DNA from: RPRI01 sp051233685
GTDB taxonomy: Bacteria; Desulfobacterota; Desulfobacteria; Desulfobacterales; RPRI01
DNA: 7,505 nucleotides
Reading direction: 5' to 3'
Assembly: GCF_051233685.1 (NCBI RefSeq)
Contig: NZ_JBAMMY010000170.1
Location: 1 to 7,505 of the forward strand
In this document: positions 6,969-7,505 of the stretch, in pieces
Numbering within the stretch: position 1 is the first letter of the stretch
Layout: every line of letters begins with the position of its first letter
Notes under the pieces: model-generated
Told to the model about the DNA's origin: nothing
What the model saw: the letters and a program-made list of their open reading frames with translations, nothing else
Database searches by the model: none
Made by a program: the position numbers and the translations under genes

Positions 6969-7237
6969 ATTGTTTTGCAGAATAAAATTCTTTATAGTAA
7001 CTGTGCCGCCGTTTGGAAATGTTTGTATTTTCCCTTTCATGGAAGTACTTCCGGATGCGGCTGTAAAGCCCGAATCATATCCTCCTTCCATAGAAACTGA
7101 AATATTTCTGTTAACCCCCAAATTTTGAATAAATGGATAATCCTGAAATTGGATTACATCACCGTTTGCCGCGCGGCATTATATGCATCCTGTAAAGAAT
7201 AATAATACACAGCCGGATTACTTAAATTGCGTATTAC
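6969..7237 (-). repeat. 89-residue protein repeat, unit 1, carrying the frameshift
   Basis: This unit is 269 nt long, two more than unit 2, and runs from VIRNLSNPAVYYY to KNFILQNN. Without the two extra bases its length is exactly 267 nt and every residue position matches the other unit. Confidence 0.8.
7169..7176 (-). other. Frameshift site: 2-nt expansion in a CG-dinucleotide run
   Basis: The sequence here is CCGCGCGG where the repeat alignment predicts CCGCGG (GCC GCG GCA AAC GGT GAT on the minus strand). One extra CG dinucleotide explains the shift. It could be a true slippage mutation or a sequencing or assembly error. Confidence 0.75.
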
Positions 7238-7289
7238 TCCATCTGGAAAAACGGACCCTATTATATAAACCTGGGTTTGAAAAGTGAGA

Positions 7290-7295
7290 TATAAT
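7290..7295 (+). promoter_or_regulatory. Possible -10 box of the transposase promoter
   Basis: A perfect TATAAT about 95 nt before the transposase ATG. The nearby TTGAAA at 7277-7282 is only 7 nt away, too close to be its -35, and the region 17 nt upstream (AAACCT) is a poor match. The promoter is therefore weak or incomplete, or completed by flanking DNA after insertion. Confidence 0.3.
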
Positions 7296-7321
7296 CAAAG
7301 TTGTGTTTAGGGAGATAGGTG

Positions 7322-7384
7322 GTGTATCCATCGGTTGATTGTTACCGAGGCAATTAACCGACCAAAAAAAAGGAAAGGATACAC
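7322..7384 (+). promoter_or_regulatory. Nested hairpin in the transposase leader, covering part of the ribosome site
   Basis: The inner stem pairs 7331-7341 with 7351-7361 (11 pairs including one G-T) around the loop TTACCGAGG. An outer stem pairs GTGTATCC at 7322-7329 exactly with GGATACAC at 7377-7384. The ribosome-site-like AGGAAAGGA at 7371-7379 is partly inside the outer stem, 10 nt before the ATG. Structures of this kind limit translation of transposase from transcripts that read in from outside. That role here is an inference. Confidence 0.5.
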
Positions 7385-7389
7385 ACACC

Positions 7390-7505
7390 ATGAATAACGA
7401 TAATGTAATTATAATTAAAAAGCCAGAATCTTTTATTGATGACCCTATTACTGAGATATTACGTAATGGAGCTCGAAAAATATTAGCCCAGGTGCTTGAA
7501 GCTGA
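7390..7505 (+). CDS. IS256-family (mutator-type) transposase, N-terminus only
   Basis: The first 38 residues are visible before the window ends. The stretch DPITEILRNGARKILAQVLEA is the hallmark N-terminal helix of IS256-family transposases, where a form such as LREGARKLLAQALEAEVEE is common. The full protein is normally about 400 residues with an RNase H-like DDE catalytic core, none of which is in view. AGGAAAGGA 10 nt upstream supports the ATG. The gene points away from the repeat gene, which it probably interrupted. Whether the element is intact cannot be judged here. Confidence 0.9.
   Translation, partial: MNNDNVIIIKKPESFIDDPITEILRNGARKILAQVLEA

Larger units (their letters stand above)
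6672..7272 (-). pseudogene. Two-repeat surface-type protein, frameshifted and apparently truncated by an IS
   Basis: Reading leftward, the frame from about 7272 to 7173 (QTQVYIIGSVFPDGVIRN... SLQDAYNAA) ends soon after at a TAA, while the frame from 7121 to the stop at 6672 carries the rest. Removing two bases from the CG run at 7169-7176 joins them into one protein with AANGDVIQFQ. Two 89-residue repeats then align without gaps, unit 1 at 7237-6969 and unit 2 at 6941-6675, joined by DSPPPAGTD; about 56 of 89 positions are identical by my count. Shared features are YxxxLQ.AYNAAANGD, NRNISVS.EGGY, KGKIQT.PNGGT and KNF.L.NN at the unit end. The apparent ATG at 7121 lies inside unit 1 and is not a real start. 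The true N-terminus is missing; the frame runs into the IS-like region on the right. It is probably an exported beta-rich repeat protein, but no binding function can be assigned. Confidence 0.75.
7273..7505 (+). mobile_element. Left end of an IS256-family insertion sequence (partial)
   Basis: An IS256-type transposase begins at 7390, and the repeat-gene frame on the opposite strand loses meaning between about 7262 and 7295, so the IS edge should lie there. I place it near GGGTTTGAAAAGTGAG at 7273, but this is a guess, because the matching right inverted repeat and the target duplication (usually 8-9 bp in this family) lie outside the window. The leader contains a TATAAT at 7290-7295 and a nested hairpin before the transposase. 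Confidence 0.7.

Noticed and set aside
6672..7121. A complete 149-residue protein starting at the ATG at 7121
   Set aside because: The ATG lies in the middle of repeat unit 1 and exists as an apparent start only because of the frameshift upstream; the repeat alignment extends beyond it.
7277..7295. Complete promoter TTGAAA/TATAAT at the IS edge
   Set aside because: The spacing between the two boxes is only 7 nt, far short of the usual 16-18.
7331..7370. Intrinsic terminator at the hairpin before the transposase
   Set aside because: On the plus strand the stem is followed by A bases, and on the minus strand the T run comes before the stem, so neither direction has terminator layout.

Overview
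The window suggests a low-GC Gram-negative bacterium. Operon genes sampled by eye are in the mid-30s to about 40 percent GC. The most likely source is a deltaproteobacterium (Desulfobacterota). That placement is an inference from two things: an Arn-type lipid A sugar pathway, and secreted proteins carrying repeats (LQ.AYNAA.NGD, NRNISVS.EGGY) and a fibre-like motif (NGNIGVG..TP.EKLDVNGN) that I associate with such genomes. No rRNA, tRNA or other phylogenetic marker is present.

Left part (1-169): the C-terminal tail of an unidentified plus-strand gene, about 50 percent GC, then a short gap.

Centre (170-5182): five tightly spaced plus-strand genes, apparently one operon, with gaps of 22, 21, 19 and 31 nt. 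In order they are GDP-L-fucose synthase (fcl), glucose-1-phosphate thymidylyltransferase (rmlA), UDP-4-amino-4-deoxy-L-arabinose aminotransferase (arnB), undecaprenyl-phosphate 4-deoxy-4-formamido-L-arabinose transferase (arnC) and the matching deformylase (arnD). The operon therefore draws on three activated-sugar routes: GDP-fucose, dTDP-hexose and lipid-linked 4-amino-4-deoxy-L-arabinose (Ara4N). None is complete here. gmd, rmlBCD, arnA and arnT are all missing, so this looks like part of a larger surface-glycan locus. The arnA gap is the notable one, because in enterobacteria arnA lies between arnC and arnD.

A 733-base stretch (5183-5915) holds no convincing gene. It contains one doubtful small minus-strand ORF, a perfect 10-bp inverted repeat and weak hairpins. 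It separates the operon from convergent minus-strand genes.

Right part (5916-7505): a minus-strand secreted fibre-like protein with a signal peptide and an excellent ribosome binding site; a minus-strand gene of two exact 89-residue repeats, broken by a 2-nt insertion in a CG-dinucleotide run and apparently cut at its 5' side; and the start of an IS256-family insertion sequence whose transposase runs off the window. A nested hairpin precedes the transposase start and may hide its ribosome binding site. I see no CRISPR array, RNA gene or clearly new defence or biosynthetic system. The best leads are the arnA-less arn block, the frameshifted and IS-interrupted repeat gene, and the transposase leader structure.
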